Positions 16,656 through 26,228 of a stretch of 64,000 nucleotides of DNA are shown piece after piece. Under the pieces are notes generated by a model. It was not told the DNA's origin, made no database searches, and saw only the letters and a list, made by a program, of their open reading frames with translations. Each line of letters opens with the position of its first letter. Position 1 is the stretch's first letter. The position numbers and the translations under genes are program-made. Source of the stretch: CACKLF01 sp002725175 (GTDB lineage Bacteria; Pseudomonadota; Alphaproteobacteria; Rhodobacterales; Rhodobacteraceae); NCBI GenBank assembly GCA_002725175.2, contig PBQX02000116.1:1-64000 (forward strand), written 5' to 3'.

Positions 16656-17411
16656 ATGATGAAAGGTCTGGCAAGTTTTCCGATGTATGAAAGAAAAGAA
16701 CTTGAAGCGCCGCACCATGAACTATGGTCCTTAATTCGTCTTGGAATGGATTCTAAGAGGTTGAAGGCCCCTCCTAACTTAACTACTGGAGACCGTGGAA
16801 CATCGATTTGGACTGAAGAAGGTCTAGTTATTAGCCAGACATGCGGCCTGCCTCTTAGGACTTTCTTAAAGGGAAAAGTGAGTTATATAGGAACGCCCAT
16901 TTATGATCTAGAGAACTGTCCGCCTGGATATTATAGGTCGGTCTTTATTGTTAATCAAAATAACAAATCAATAGACATCAAGGATTTTAGTAATAAAAAG
17001 TTTGCTTTTAATGGATATGATAGTCAATCAGGATATGCTGCACCATACAATTATTTTTTAGGCCTAAATATCTGGTTTAGTGAGTTGATCCTATCAGGAT
17101 CACATCGCAATTCAGCTTTAATGGTTGCAAATGGAAAAGCAGATATAGCGTGTATTGACGAAATCTCATGGGAGTTAATTAAACGTTTTGATAAATTTTC
17201 CTCTTCACTAGTTGAAATAGAAAAGACAAATCCAACTCCTGCTTTACCTTTTATAACTGTAAAATATGGAAAAGAAGTCCCTTATTTGTTTGATATCCTG
17301 GAAGCGGCAATAAAAAATCTTTCATCAACAAGTAGTAAAATTCTTCTCTTAAAGGGATTAAAAAGAATAGACTTAGAAAAATATTATGAAGTTCCTAATC
17401 CTAAGTTCTGA
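16656..17411 (+). CDS. PhnD-like (phosphate/phosphonate ABC substrate-binding family) protein without signal peptide
   Basis: A 251-residue protein of the PhnD periplasmic-binding family. It begins LASFPMYERKELEAPHHELW, has the typical YRSVFIVN and FAFNGYDSQSGYAAPYN segments, and contains a hinge-like region ANGKADIACIDEISWEL. There is no signal peptide or lipobox and no ABC permease or ATPase gene beside it, so it is probably a cytosolic family member that senses or binds a small anion or amine rather than part of a transporter. It converges with the glycerate kinase gene 30 bases downstream. Confidence 0.78.
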   Translation: MMKGLASFPMYERKELEAPHHELWSLIRLGMDSKRLKAPPNLTTGDRGTSIWTEEGLVISQTCGLPLRTFLKGKVSYIGTPIYDLENCPPGYYRSVFIVNQNNKSIDIKDFSNKKFAFNGYDSQSGYAAPYNYFLGLNIWFSELILSGSHRNSALMVANGKADIACIDEISWELIKRFDKFSSSLVEIEKTNPTPALPFITVKYGKEVPYLFDILEAAIKNLSSTSSKILLLKGLKRIDLEKYYEVPNPKF

Positions 17412-17441
17412 TATATTAATTAAAATCTTTAGACTAAGGAA

Positions 17442-18749
17442 TTAAATAACTTTAGGATATCTAATTATAAAGGCCCTAAAGTCATTAACATTAGTCAGTG
17501 TTGGACCAGTAATCACTTGATCTCCGATGAGCTTAAAAAATGAGTGACTATCGGAATTCTGTAAAAATGTCTTTGGATCCAGTTTTTTCCTTTTTGCTTT
17601 TTTTATTGTATTCGGTGTAACGATTGCTCCAGCAGCATTCCCTAGGCCATCAATGCCGTCAGTATCGCCTGCTAGAAGTGAGATACCAGACTGCCCTTTT
17701 AAAGTAATTGCCGCCGACAAGGCAAGCTCAGCATTTGGCCCTCCTTCACCTGAACCAGAGACATTTACCGTGCATTCGCCGCCCGAAAGTAAAATTATTG
17801 GTTTATCATCTGGTCTCATCTTGTATTGAATATCCTTGGCCAATTCAGCCAATTCAACACCTAGTGATTTTGCTTCGCCCTGAAGAGAATCTCCCAAGTA
17901 TTTTACAGTAAATCCGAATGACTCTGCCTTAACCTGAGAAGCTTTAAGCGATTTATAAGCAGTTCCTATAACTATATTCTGAGTTCTGGATAGATAGCGG
18001 TGATTTGGGGTTAGTACTTGAGAGTTTTTTTCTAATAACCTGATAGTTTCCTTTGACACATCTAACCGATACTTATTTATTATTTTAATTGCATCTAAGC
18101 CAGTTGTTATTTCGCCCGAAGTTATTCCCGATGCTATGTCAGACGGATCATCTCCAGAGACATCAGAAATTATTAGGCTTAAGACTTTTGCCGGGAAAGC
18201 AATCTTTGATAATTGGCCTCCCTTAATTTCAGAGAGGTGTTTTCTTACAATATTTATTTCTTTAATTGAAGCGGAGGACATAAATAGGTGTGAGAAGATT
18301 TTCTGCTTTTCTATAAAGGAAACCCCCTTTCTCGGTTTGCATAAGAGTGCAGAACCTCCGCCCGAGATAAGGCAAAGAACGAAATCATTTTCTTTAAGAG
18401 AACTTAAAAGGGTAATTATTTCATCAGTTGCATTTAGGCCATTTTCATCAGTAAACGGGTGAGCTGCTTCTAAGACTTTTATCCCTCGACATTCTAAGCC
18501 ATGACCATAGCGCGTCACTACAATACCTTCACATCTCCCCCAAACATTTTCTACTTCTTTTGCCATGGAAGCAGCTGCTTTACCAACTCCAACGATAATA
18601 GTCCGAGACATAGGTTTTTCTGGCAAGAACTTACTTAGCAATTCCCGAGGAGTTGCTGAATTAATGGCGGTTCTAAACAAATCCTGTAGAAAGGTTTCTT
18701 CCATATTTTTAGAGAGCATTAGTTTTATTCGTTCCTGATTGCTTTTCAA
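17442..18749 (-). CDS. Glycerate 2-kinase of the MOFRL family
   Basis: A 420-435 residue MOFRL-type glycerate kinase, also annotated as TtuD hydroxypyruvate reductase in older work. It phosphorylates glycerate to 2-phosphoglycerate. Seen are VGVGKAAASMAKEVE, the LCLISGGGSALLCKP nucleotide/substrate segment, and the C-terminal MOFRL segment LLSGGECTVNVSGSGEGGPN with AGDTDGIDG. The start is uncertain: TTG 18749, ATG 18719 or ATG 18704. It is divergent from the riboswitch-controlled gcv operon, which fits a shared theme of glycine/serine/glycerate carbon flow. Confidence 0.88.
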   Translation of the reverse strand: MKSNQERIKLMLSKNMEETFLQDLFRTAINSATPRELLSKFLPEKPMSRTIIVGVGKAAASMAKEVENVWGRCEGIVVTRYGHGLECRGIKVLEAAHPFTDENGLNATDEIITLLSSLKENDFVLCLISGGGSALLCKPRKGVSFIEKQKIFSHLFMSSASIKEINIVRKHLSEIKGGQLSKIAFPAKVLSLIISDVSGDDPSDIASGITSGEITTGLDAIKIINKYRLDVSKETIRLLEKNSQVLTPNHRYLSRTQNIVIGTAYKSLKASQVKAESFGFTVKYLGDSLQGEAKSLGVELAELAKDIQYKMRPDDKPIILLSGGECTVNVSGSGEGGPNAELALSAAITLKGQSGISLLAGDTDGIDGLGNAAGAIVTPNTIKKAKRKKLDPKTFLQNSDSHSFFKLIGDQVITGPTLTNVNDFRAFIIRYPKVI

Positions 18750-18859
18750 ATCCTATGTTATATTTCTTTCCATAAAACTAACAAAAGAATAATAATTTTA
18801 TTTTTGTGCAATAGGGAATTTATTCCTTGAAATGCAAAATTTAGTGTAATACCGTCTAG

Positions 18860-19016
18860 CGAAGTATCGGGAGAAACTGATTTTTTCAGTTCCGAAGGAG
18901 CAACCACCCCGGAAACTCTCAGGAAAAAAGGACCGTTACTTTTGTACACTCTGGAGAGAGGCTAGATTTGGTCCGCCGAAGGGATAATGATCTCAGGCAA
19001 ATGAACAGAGGGGGTA
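18860..19016 (+). ncRNA. Tandem glycine riboswitch (gcvT RNA)
   Basis: Two glycine aptamers stand in line ahead of gcvT. Aptamer 1 has GGGAGA near 18869, CCGAAGGAGCAA near 18892 and ACTCTCAGG near 18915, followed by AAAAAAGGACCG. The linker is short. Aptamer 2 is closed by CTCTG (18949-18953) pairing with CAGAG (19006-19010) and holds GCCGAAGGG near 18975 and ATCTCAGGCAAA near 18990. These are the conserved glycine-binding cores of the gcvT RNA class. It should switch gcvTHP on when glycine is plentiful. Confidence 0.95.
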
Positions 19017-19056
19017 TCGCCTAGCGCACCATTCTAACGATGTGCAGGGTAGGATG

Positions 19057-19074
19057 CCGGTATTCTATAACCGG
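19057..19074 (+). promoter_or_regulatory. Hairpin between glycine riboswitch and gcvT ribosome site
   Basis: CCGGT (19057-19061) can pair with ACCGG (19070-19074) across an eight-base loop, ending six bases before GGAGG at 19081. There is no U-run, so it is not a terminator. It may be part of the expression platform acting on translation of gcvT. Confidence 0.45.
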
Positions 19075-19093
19075 AATAAAGGAGGAAGATGCG

Positions 19094-20227
19094 TTGGTAG
19101 AGATCAACAAGACAGCCCTTTATAATTTTCATTCCCAAATGGGAGGGAAGATAGTGCCATTTGCAGGTTATGAGATGCCTGTCCAATATGGTGCAGGCAT
19201 AATGCAGGAACATTTATTTTGTAGAGAATCGTCAGCACTATTTGATGTTAGTCACATGGGTCAGATAATTGTAAGGCCCTCTATGGGCCGGAATGATAGC
19301 GTAGCTGAACATCTTGAAAAGCTGATACCAGTTGATTTAAAGAATTTGGGTAAGAACCGACAAAGATATGGATTTTTTCTCAATGAAGATGGCGGAATAA
19401 TTGATGATTTGATGATTACTAATAAGGGTGATCATTTTCTTATTGTTGCGAATGCTGCAAGAAAAGACATTGACTTGAAACATCTAAATGAAAAAATAGG
19501 TGGAAATGTGGACGCACACCTTCTTGAGGGTAGATCCTTAATAGCTATTCAAGGCCCAAAATCTGAAAAAATTCTTAATGAATTTTTTAGAGACATTTCT
19601 AAAATGAATTTTTTGGATGTGCGAACATTTAGCTATAAAGGCGAGGACATTTGGATTTCAAGATCAGGTTACACAGGAGAAGATGGTTTTGAAATTTCGG
19701 TAGAAGATGAATTAGTTGAAGAATTTGCAACTGACTTACTTAAAAGTGATTATGTTAATTTGGCTGGCCTAGGTGCTAGAGACTCTCTTCGTTTGGAGGG
19801 GTCACTCTGTCTTTATGGCCAAGATATTAAGGAGGATATTTCTCCAGTTGAAGCGAGATTAACTTGGGCAATACAAAAATCTAGGCGGGAAGACGGTGAG
19901 AGGGGAAGAAATTTTCCTGGCGCTACCGTTATATATAATCAAATAAAAAATGGGGTGGATAAAGTTAGAGTTGGTTTAATCCCTGAAGGTAAAGCTCCGG
20001 TACGTGGTGGAGCCAAATTATATAAGGAACAAGAAGGGAAAAGCTTAATAGGAGAAGTTACTTCAGGAGGCTATTCACCATCTTTGGGAAAGCCAATATC
20101 AATGGGGTACATCTTTAGTAAAAGTGGGGAAGACTTTGGGAAAAGAATTTTTGCGGAAGTGAGAGGGAAATTGTTGCCAATAAGTATAGTTGACATACCT
20201 TTTTTGCCAAATAAGTTTAAAAGATAA
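19094..20227 (+). CDS. gcvT: Glycine cleavage system T protein (aminomethyltransferase)
   Basis: The T protein takes the aminomethyl group from lipoyl-H protein to tetrahydrofolate, giving methylene-THF and ammonia. At about 377 residues it has the family segments FHSQMGGKIVPFAGYEMPVQ, SALFDVSHMGQI, RSGYTGEDGFEI and GLGARDSLRLEGSLCLYG. The start is TTG 19094, eight bases after GGAGG (19081-19085); the ATG at 19040 would add 18 residues unlike any family member and lies inside the leader. First gene of gcvT-gcvH-gcvP under the glycine riboswitch. Confidence 0.95.
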   Translation: MVEINKTALYNFHSQMGGKIVPFAGYEMPVQYGAGIMQEHLFCRESSALFDVSHMGQIIVRPSMGRNDSVAEHLEKLIPVDLKNLGKNRQRYGFFLNEDGGIIDDLMITNKGDHFLIVANAARKDIDLKHLNEKIGGNVDAHLLEGRSLIAIQGPKSEKILNEFFRDISKMNFLDVRTFSYKGEDIWISRSGYTGEDGFEISVEDELVEEFATDLLKSDYVNLAGLGARDSLRLEGSLCLYGQDIKEDISPVEARLTWAIQKSRREDGERGRNFPGATVIYNQIKNGVDKVRVGLIPEGKAPVRGGAKLYKEQEGKSLIGEVTSGGYSPSLGKPISMGYIFSKSGEDFGKRIFAEVRGKLLPISIVDIPFLPNKFKR

Positions 20228-20242
20228 TAATGGGAGGAACAA

Positions 20243-20602
20243 ATGAAATATACTGAAGAACATGAATGGTTATTGAAAGAGGGTGATACAGTAACTGTCG
20301 GAATAACAGAGCATGCAGCTACAGAACTAGGCGACCTAGTTTTTGTCGAACTGCCTGAAGAAGGAATATTGGTAAAAAAGGATCAGGAGATTGTTGTAAT
20401 AGAGAGTGTTAAGGCTGCCTCTGATATTATGGCTCCTCTAGATGGAAAGATATTAGAGGTTAATTCTGCTATTGTAGACAATCCAACACTTGTAAATGAA
20501 GATCCTACTGGAGAGGCTTGGTTCTTTAAGATGAAGCTAGATAAACCAGATGAATATGATGATCTTCTAGATGAAGCAGAATATAAGGCCTTAATCGGAT
20601 AG
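20243..20602 (+). CDS. gcvH: Glycine cleavage system H protein
   Basis: The 119-residue lipoyl carrier of the glycine cleavage complex. The lipoylated residue is Lys57 in [12 protein letters not shown], and [12 protein letters not shown] and [12 protein letters not shown] are standard family segments. The ATG has GGGAGGAAC just upstream. It sits 15 bases after gcvT and 24 bases before gcvP. It shuttles the aminomethyl intermediate between P and T proteins and is reoxidised by the L protein, which is not in this window. Confidence 0.96.
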   Translation: MKYTEEHEWLLKEGDTVTVGITEHAATELGDLVFVELPEEGILVKKDQEIVVIESVKAASDIMAPLDGKILEVNSAIVDNPTLVNEDPTGEAWFFKMKLDKPDEYDDLLDEAEYKALIG

Positions 20603-20626
20603 AAAAACTTATCTTTAGAGGGAATA

Positions 20627-23479
20627 ATGACTTTTGAACCAACAGAATATTTGCCTTATGACTTTGCCAATAGAAGACATATAGGGCCGTCACCAGCTGA
20701 AATGAAAGAAATGTTTGATCTGCTAGAAGTGAGTGGGATCGATCAGTTGATTGACCAAACAATACCCCAGAAAATGAGACAAAAATCACCATTAAAGTGG
20801 GAAAAACCAAGGTCAGAAAGAGAGATGCTTTATCAAATGCGTGAAACTGCACGCAAAAACAGGCATATGACTACTTTAATTGGACAGGGTTATTATGGCA
20901 CTGTTACACCCCCTGCCATACAAAGAAATATATTAGAGAACCCTGCTTGGTATACATCCTACACTCCCTATCAACCGGAAATATCTCAAGGAAGATTAGA
21001 GGCGCTTTTAAATTTTCAAACGATGATCAGTGACTTAACTGGCCTTGAGATTGCAAATGCTTCACTTCTTGATGAATCAACCGCGTGTGCTGAGGCCATG
21101 TCTATGGCACATCGAATATCAAAAAGTAAATCCAATGTCTTTTTTGTTGACCATAAGTGTCACCCCCAAAATATAGAAGTTATTAAGACAAGAGCTGAGC
21201 CACTAGGCTTTGAGATAATAATTGGGGATCCAGAAAAGGAGCTAGAGTATTCAGAGGTTTTTGGAGCGATATTTCAGTATCCAGGAACTTTTGGATTTCT
21301 TAGAGATTTTACAGAGCATATTAAGAAACTTCACTCTTTTCAGGCTATTGCGACCGTTGTGGCTGACCCTCTTGCTCTTACTCTATTAAAGGAACCTGGA
21401 GCTATGGGCGCAGACATAGCTGTGGGATCAACACAGAGGTTTGGGGTTCCACAGGGATTTGGAGGTCCACATGCAGCATACATGGCAACGAAAGAGCAGC
21501 ATAAAAGATCAATGCCTGGTAGAATAGTTGGAGTATCGATTGATAGTAGAGGTAATAGAGCTTACCGATTGGCCTTACAAACTAGAGAGCAACATATTAG
21601 GCGAGAAAAGGCAACAAGCAATGTTTGCACAGCTCAAGCTCTTCTTGCAGTTATGGCTTCGTTTTATGCTGTAATGCATGGACCAGAAGGTTTGAAAGCA
21701 ATTGCACAAAGAATTCATAGAAAGACCGTTAGGTTGGCGAAAGGACTTGAAACGGTCGGTCTAAAAATAGAGCAGGAACACTTTTTTGATACCATCACTG
21801 TTGATGTTGGTTCAATGCAAAATGTGATAATTAAATCAGCAGTAAATGAAAATATAAATCTGAGGAGAGTTGGGGAATCTAGAATTGGAATCTCCTTAGA
21901 TGAAAGAACTAGAACAGCTACTATTGAGGCAATTTGGCGAGCTTTTGGAATATCGCTTAAGGATGAGGATTTGACAGCGGAATACCGAATACCAGATAAC
22001 TTATTAAGAGAATCTGATTTTTTAACTCATCCTGTTTTTCACATGAATAGAGCTGAAAGTGAAATGACCAGATATATGAGAAGGCTTGTTGACAGAGATC
22101 TTGCATTAGATAGATCAATGATACCTTTGGGTTCTTGTACAATGAAATTGAATGCCTCAGCTGAAATGCTTCCACTTACTTGGCCAGAATTTTCACAGGT
22201 TCATCCTTTTGTTCCTGAAGATCAAGCCTTGGGGTATAAGGAGATGATAACTGATTTATCGAAAAAGTTATGTGATGTAACAGGCTATGATGCCATATCG
22301 ATGCAATCAAATTCTGGCGCCCAAGGTGAATATGCGGGTTTGCTAACAATAAATGCATATCATAAGTCCAGAGGGGAGGAGAGCAGGGATATTTGTCTCA
22401 TTCCAGTTTCTGCTCATGGAACAAATCCGGCATCTGCTCAAATGGCTGGGCTAAAAGTTATTCCTGTAAAGACATCTGATAATGGGGATGTAGATCTAGA
22501 TGATTTTAGAACCAAGGCAAAAGAGAATGCTCAGCATCTAGCAGCTTGCATGATAACCTATCCGTCAACTCATGGAGTTTTTGAAGAAACCGTACAGGAA
22601 ATATGCAAGATAACTCACGATTTTGGTGGCCAAGTTTATTTGGATGGTGCAAACCTAAATGCGATGGTTGGCTTGGTTAAGCCTGGTGAATTAGGTGCTG
22701 ATGTAAGCCACTTAAATTTGCATAAGACTTTTGCAATACCTCATGGCGGTGGTGGGCCTGGAATGGGCCCCATTGGTGTAAAAAAACATTTGGAAGAATT
22801 CTTACCTGGTCACCCAATGTCTGATAATAGGCCAGGGGCTGTTTCAGGTGCACCATATGGTTCAGGTTCTATCCTTGCGATATCATGGAGTTATTGTTTA
22901 ATGATGGGTGGTAGTGGTTTAACACAAGCAACTCGAGTGGCTATTCTTAATGCAAACTATATTGCAAAAAGATTAAGTGCTGTTTATCCCATACTTTATA
23001 AAGGCCCAAATGATCGAATAGCGCATGAATGTATTATTGATGTTAGGCCTATGACAGATGAAACAGGTGTTACTGTCGATGACATAGCCAAAAGGTTGGT
23101 GGATTGTGGATTTCATGCCCCTACCATGAGCTTTCCTGTTGCAGGCACTTTAATGATTGAACCTACAGAAAGTGAAACAAAAGCTGAATTGGATAGGTTT
23201 TGTGATGCAATGATTGCGATCCATGCAGAGGCTGAAGATATAAAAGATGGAAAAATTGACAAGGAAAACAATCCTCTAAAAAATGCTCCACATACAGTTG
23301 AAGATTTAGTTGGAGACTGGAATCGACCATACACAAGAGAGCAAGCTTGTTTTCCACCAGGAGCATTTAGAGTCGATAAGTACTGGCCACCGGTGAATAG
23401 GGTAGATAATGCCTTTGGGGATAGAAATTTGATCTGTACCTGCCCTCCTATGTCAGATTATTTGGAAGCAGCAGAGTAA
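20627..23479 (+). CDS. gcvP: Glycine dehydrogenase (decarboxylating), fused P protein
   Basis: A 950-residue P protein, the long form in which the two halves found as GcvPA and GcvPB in many bacteria are fused. It decarboxylates glycine with PLP and passes the aminomethyl group to H protein. The N-terminal half starts [17 protein letters not shown] and the C-terminal half has the PLP site [15 protein letters not shown] with Lys700. Sequence ends [21 protein letters not shown], usual for the family. It is co-transcribed with gcvT and gcvH. Confidence 0.96.
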   Translation: MTFEPTEYLPYDFANRRHIGPSPAEMKEMFDLLEVSGIDQLIDQTIPQKMRQKSPLKWEKPRSEREMLYQMRETARKNRHMTTLIGQGYYGTVTPPAIQRNILENPAWYTSYTPYQPEISQGRLEALLNFQTMISDLTGLEIANASLLDESTACAEAMSMAHRISKSKSNVFFVDHKCHPQNIEVIKTRAEPLGFEIIIGDPEKELEYSEVFGAIFQYPGTFGFLRDFTEHIKKLHSFQAIATVVADPLALTLLKEPGAMGADIAVGSTQRFGVPQGFGGPHAAYMATKEQHKRSMPGRIVGVSIDSRGNRAYRLALQTREQHIRREKATSNVCTAQALLAVMASFYAVMHGPEGLKAIAQRIHRKTVRLAKGLETVGLKIEQEHFFDTITVDVGSMQNVIIKSAVNENINLRRVGESRIGISLDERTRTATIEAIWRAFGISLKDEDLTAEYRIPDNLLRESDFLTHPVFHMNRAESEMTRYMRRLVDRDLALDRSMIPLGSCTMKLNASAEMLPLTWPEFSQVHPFVPEDQALGYKEMITDLSKKLCDVTGYDAISMQSNSGAQGEYAGLLTINAYHKSRGEESRDICLIPVSAHGTNPASAQMAGLKVIPVKTSDNGDVDLDDFRTKAKENAQHLAACMITYPSTHGVFEETVQEICKITHDFGGQVYLDGANLNAMVGLVKPGELGADVSHLNLHKTFAIPHGGGGPGMGPIGVKKHLEEFLPGHPMSDNRPGAVSGAPYGSGSILAISWSYCLMMGGSGLTQATRVAILNANYIAKRLSAVYPILYKGPNDRIAHECIIDVRPMTDETGVTVDDIAKRLVDCGFHAPTMSFPVAGTLMIEPTESETKAELDRFCDAMIAIHAEAEDIKDGKIDKENNPLKNAPHTVEDLVGDWNRPYTREQACFPPGAFRVDKYWPPVNRVDNAFGDRNLICTCPPMSDYLEAAE

Positions 23480-23537
23480 GAAAAATTGATCTAGGATACA
23501 CAGATTAAATTAACTTAAAAGAAAAGTGGAGGTTCTC

Positions 23538-24752
23538 TTGAGTGGCCCCTTAGAAGGTGTGAAAGTATTAGATTTGACGGCCATGATTTCTGGCCCAACT
23601 GCTACTATGATTCTGGCTGATCAAGGAGCCCAGGTCATAAAAATAGAAAATCCTAAGTTTGGAGATTACACTAGGATAGTATCTACAAATAGAAACGGGT
23701 TCTCTGCTGCTTTTTTAAATAATAATAGAAACAAATATTCAGTTGCAATTAACTTGAAAGACAAAGATGGAGTAGATCTTTTAAAAAAAATGGTAAAAGA
23801 CAGTGATGTTTTTATACAAAATTTCAGGCCTGAGGTAGCTGACCGCATGGGTTTGGGGGAAAAAGTTTTAAGAGCCATTAACCCCTCACTAATTTATGTT
23901 TCTATATGTGGCTTTGGTTTTTCTGGACCCTATGCTCAAAAACCCGTTTATGACCCACTTGTTCAAGCGCTTTCAGGTCTTACGACAGTTCAAGCTGGTT
24001 CAGATGAGGAAAGGCCACGACTTGTTAGAACAATCCTACCTGATAAATTAACGGGTTATGCGACGGCACAAGCAATATGTGCTTCTCTTTTTCAAAAGCT
24101 CAAATCAGGTAAGGGAGATCATATTAGAGTTTCCATGTTAGACACTGTCTTAGCATTTTTATGGGGCTCAGATATGGGGGGACATACATTTGTTGGGGAT
24201 GAATATGAAAAAGAAACTGCACAAAGTTTTATCGACTTAATTTATGAAACTGCAGACGGATTCATTAGTGTTGCTGTTCAGTCGGACAAAGAGTGGGAAG
24301 CTTTATGTAATGCATTTGGAAAAAAGGAATTGATAAACGATGAAAGATTTTTTACTGCAGAGTTGAGACATAGAAACATAGATGATCGCTTAAGGTTAAC
24401 GCAGGAGACGCTGAAAGAAAAAAAATCAGTTGAGTGGTTAGAAATTCTTACGAAATATGATGTGCCTTGTGCTCCAGTTTTGACAAGGAAAGAAGCCATT
24501 CGCCATCCTCAAGTAGTCAATAACAAATCTATCATAGAAATAAACCATTCTGAGGCTGGAAGAATAAGGCAGTGTGTTCCAGCACCTAGATTTTCTCAAT
24601 TTCCTGTTTCATTTATGAGAGATGCTCCTCCCCTGGGCGGCGACACAGAGAAAATTCTACTGCAATTTGGACTTTCAGAAGAAGAAATAAATAGTTTAAT
24701 TCAAAAGAAAGTATTAGCTGCGCCAAAAATCTCAAGTGAAGAAAATGTCTAA
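23538..24752 (+). CDS. Class III CoA-transferase (CaiB/BaiF family)
   Basis: About 404 residues. The family start LSGPLEGVKVLDLTAMISGP, the CoA-binding RNKYSVAINLKDKDG region and the YDPLVQALSGLT segment are present; a catalytic Asp is expected near the VSMLDTVLAF segment. It moves CoA between carboxylic acids. TTG 23538 follows TGGAGG and starts the protein where homologues begin; GTG 23526 overlaps that ribosome site. It follows gcvP by about 58 bases and overlaps the GST gene, so it may read through from the gcv operon, though its substrate has no obvious link to glycine. Confidence 0.88.
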   Translation: MSGPLEGVKVLDLTAMISGPTATMILADQGAQVIKIENPKFGDYTRIVSTNRNGFSAAFLNNNRNKYSVAINLKDKDGVDLLKKMVKDSDVFIQNFRPEVADRMGLGEKVLRAINPSLIYVSICGFGFSGPYAQKPVYDPLVQALSGLTTVQAGSDEERPRLVRTILPDKLTGYATAQAICASLFQKLKSGKGDHIRVSMLDTVLAFLWGSDMGGHTFVGDEYEKETAQSFIDLIYETADGFISVAVQSDKEWEALCNAFGKKELINDERFFTAELRHRNIDDRLRLTQETLKEKKSVEWLEILTKYDVPCAPVLTRKEAIRHPQVVNNKSIIEINHSEAGRIRQCVPAPRFSQFPVSFMRDAPPLGGDTEKILLQFGLSEEEINSLIQKKVLAAPKISSEENV

Positions 24753-25383
24753 ACCAATAGACTTCTATTTCTCACCGACACCTAATGGTTGGAAAATTAG
24801 CATAATGCTTGAAGAGTGTGAGTTGCCTTATAATACCATCTTAATGGATTTGAAGAAGGGAGATCAATTTCAATCAGATTTTCTGCGAATTAGTCCTAAT
24901 AATCGTATGCCAGCTATTGTTGATTACAGTGAGAAAAGTGCCCCGGTGACCGTTTTTGAATCTGGGGCTATTCTTTTATATCTTGCTGAAAAAACTGGAA
25001 AGTTTATCCCAAATTCGAAGTTAGGTAAGAAGAAAGTAATGGAGTGGCTTTTCTGGCAAGTTGGCAATTTGGGCCCCATGGGAGGGCAGCATAGTCATTT
25101 TTGGAATTATGCTCCAGAATCTGAAAAAGATGGTTATGCTGCTAATAGATACGCTGAAGAATATGATCGTTGCTTTGAAGTCCTTGAGCGACAACTGGAT
25201 GGCCAGGAGTACATTGTAAATGAATACTCTATAGCAGACATAATTTCCTGGCCATGGGTTTTGATAGCAAAAGCTATGGGGAGGTCACTTGATGCCTATC
25301 CTAATGTCGCCAATTGGCGGCAACGTGTGAAGGAACGGCCTGCAGTTAGGAAAGGCGTGGATTTAATGCGGACAAAAAGCTGA
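24745..25383 (+). CDS. Glutathione S-transferase (YghU/YfcG-like)
   Basis: A 212-residue GST. The thioredoxin-like N-terminal domain begins KPIDFYFSPTPNGWKISIML, followed by ISPNNRMPAIVD (cis-Pro site) and FESGAILLYLAEKTG (the glutathione-binding Glu-Ser pair). The C-terminal helical domain includes QVGNLGPMGGQHSHFWNYAPE, which is characteristic of the YghU/YfcG disulfide-bond reductase group. ATG 24745 overlaps the end of the CoA-transferase gene by eight bases, so translation is coupled. It likely handles glutathione mixed disulfides or conjugates. Confidence 0.88.
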   Translation: MSKPIDFYFSPTPNGWKISIMLEECELPYNTILMDLKKGDQFQSDFLRISPNNRMPAIVDYSEKSAPVTVFESGAILLYLAEKTGKFIPNSKLGKKKVMEWLFWQVGNLGPMGGQHSHFWNYAPESEKDGYAANRYAEEYDRCFEVLERQLDGQEYIVNEYSIADIISWPWVLIAKAMGRSLDAYPNVANWRQRVKERPAVRKGVDLMRTKS

Positions 25384-25397
25384 CCTTATTTATCACT

Positions 25398-26033
25398 TTA
25401 GCTTGGTTTAAAAAAATCCGGATGAGCATTAATGAAAGCTGGGTGTTTATTGCAAGACTGTATGATCGAATTAATTCGTGATAAATGAGCTATATCTACT
25501 TCCCATCTCATAGCGTTGTAAATTTGTGGAATAAGACATATGTCAGGAAGTGATGGTGTGTCACCTACGCTGTAACTTCCCTTTGGAAAATCCTCTAATA
25601 GCTTTTCAAATGCTTCAAGTCCAGGGCCGATAAATTTTTTCATCCACTTTTTTTTGTAATTTTCCTCTCCAGAAATTTCTTCTGCAAAAGATGACACTGA
25701 GAGGTTACATATGGGGTGTATGTCAATAGCTATAGCATAAGCTAATGCGGTCACCCTTGCCCTCTTAGCATGGTCTTTGGGTAACAAGTCTAATCCTCTG
25801 GTGTCATTTAAGTATTCAATAATAGACAAAGACTGTGTAAATGATTTGTTATCAATATTAATTACTGGGACAAAACTTTGGGGATTCCGTTTTAAGTGGT
25901 TCTCTAATCTATGATCGCCCTTAAAAATATCGACTGATACTGTTTCAAAAGGTAAGCCAGCGAGATTTAATGCGATTCTTACTCTATAACTAGCGGAGGA
26001 TCTCCAGTAGTCATACAACGTAATTTTAGACAA
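25398..26033 (-). CDS. maiA: Maleylacetoacetate isomerase (zeta-class GST)
   Basis: A 211-residue zeta-class GST that isomerises maleylacetoacetate to fumarylacetoacetate with glutathione. The signature SSASYRVRIALN (about 12-23) carries the catalytic Ser/Arg set, and FTQSLSIIEYLND and the C-terminal SLPDICLIPQIYNAMRWEVD fit the family. The start is TTG with AAGGAGA upstream, three bases after the stop of the DUF2783 gene. It ends the homogentisate operon that includes fahA and hmgA, so the assignment is well supported by context. Confidence 0.92.
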   Translation of the reverse strand: MSKITLYDYWRSSASYRVRIALNLAGLPFETVSVDIFKGDHRLENHLKRNPQSFVPVINIDNKSFTQSLSIIEYLNDTRGLDLLPKDHAKRARVTALAYAIAIDIHPICNLSVSSFAEEISGEENYKKKWMKKFIGPGLEAFEKLLEDFPKGSYSVGDTPSLPDICLIPQIYNAMRWEVDIAHLSRINSIIQSCNKHPAFINAHPDFFKPS

Positions 26034-26036
26034 TTT

Positions 26037-26228
26037 CTATCTCCTTTTTGCTATTTCCAAAGCCTCTGCCAATATTTCAGGGTCACCAACTTGATTGGAT
26101 AGAATTAGAATTAGTCTCGAATTAAATTCAATACTTTCTTCCTCACTTAGGCCTTCGTGGGCAGCTATGAGTTTAGAATAAAATTCATCATTATTTTTTA
26201 TATTTGGTTTTAAATTAATTTTTCCCAT
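26037..26228 (-). CDS. DUF2783 family small protein
   Basis: A 63-residue protein matching DUF2783: NNDEFYSKLIAAHEGLSEEES followed by SRLILILSNQVGDPEILAEALEIAK. This family is usually found next to FAD-dependent aromatic hydroxylases, and here its start codon overlaps the end of that gene by one base. It is all helical, with no metal or catalytic motif. It may be a small partner of the hydroxylase, which is inference from gene order only. Confidence 0.85.
   Translation of the reverse strand: MGKINLKPNIKNNDEFYSKLIAAHEGLSEEESIEFNSRLILILSNQVGDPEILAEALEIAKRR

Noticed and set aside
19040..19093. ATG 19040 as the gcvT start
   Set aside because: The 18 extra residues lie in the riboswitch leader; GGAGG at 19081 points to TTG 19094, where homologues begin.
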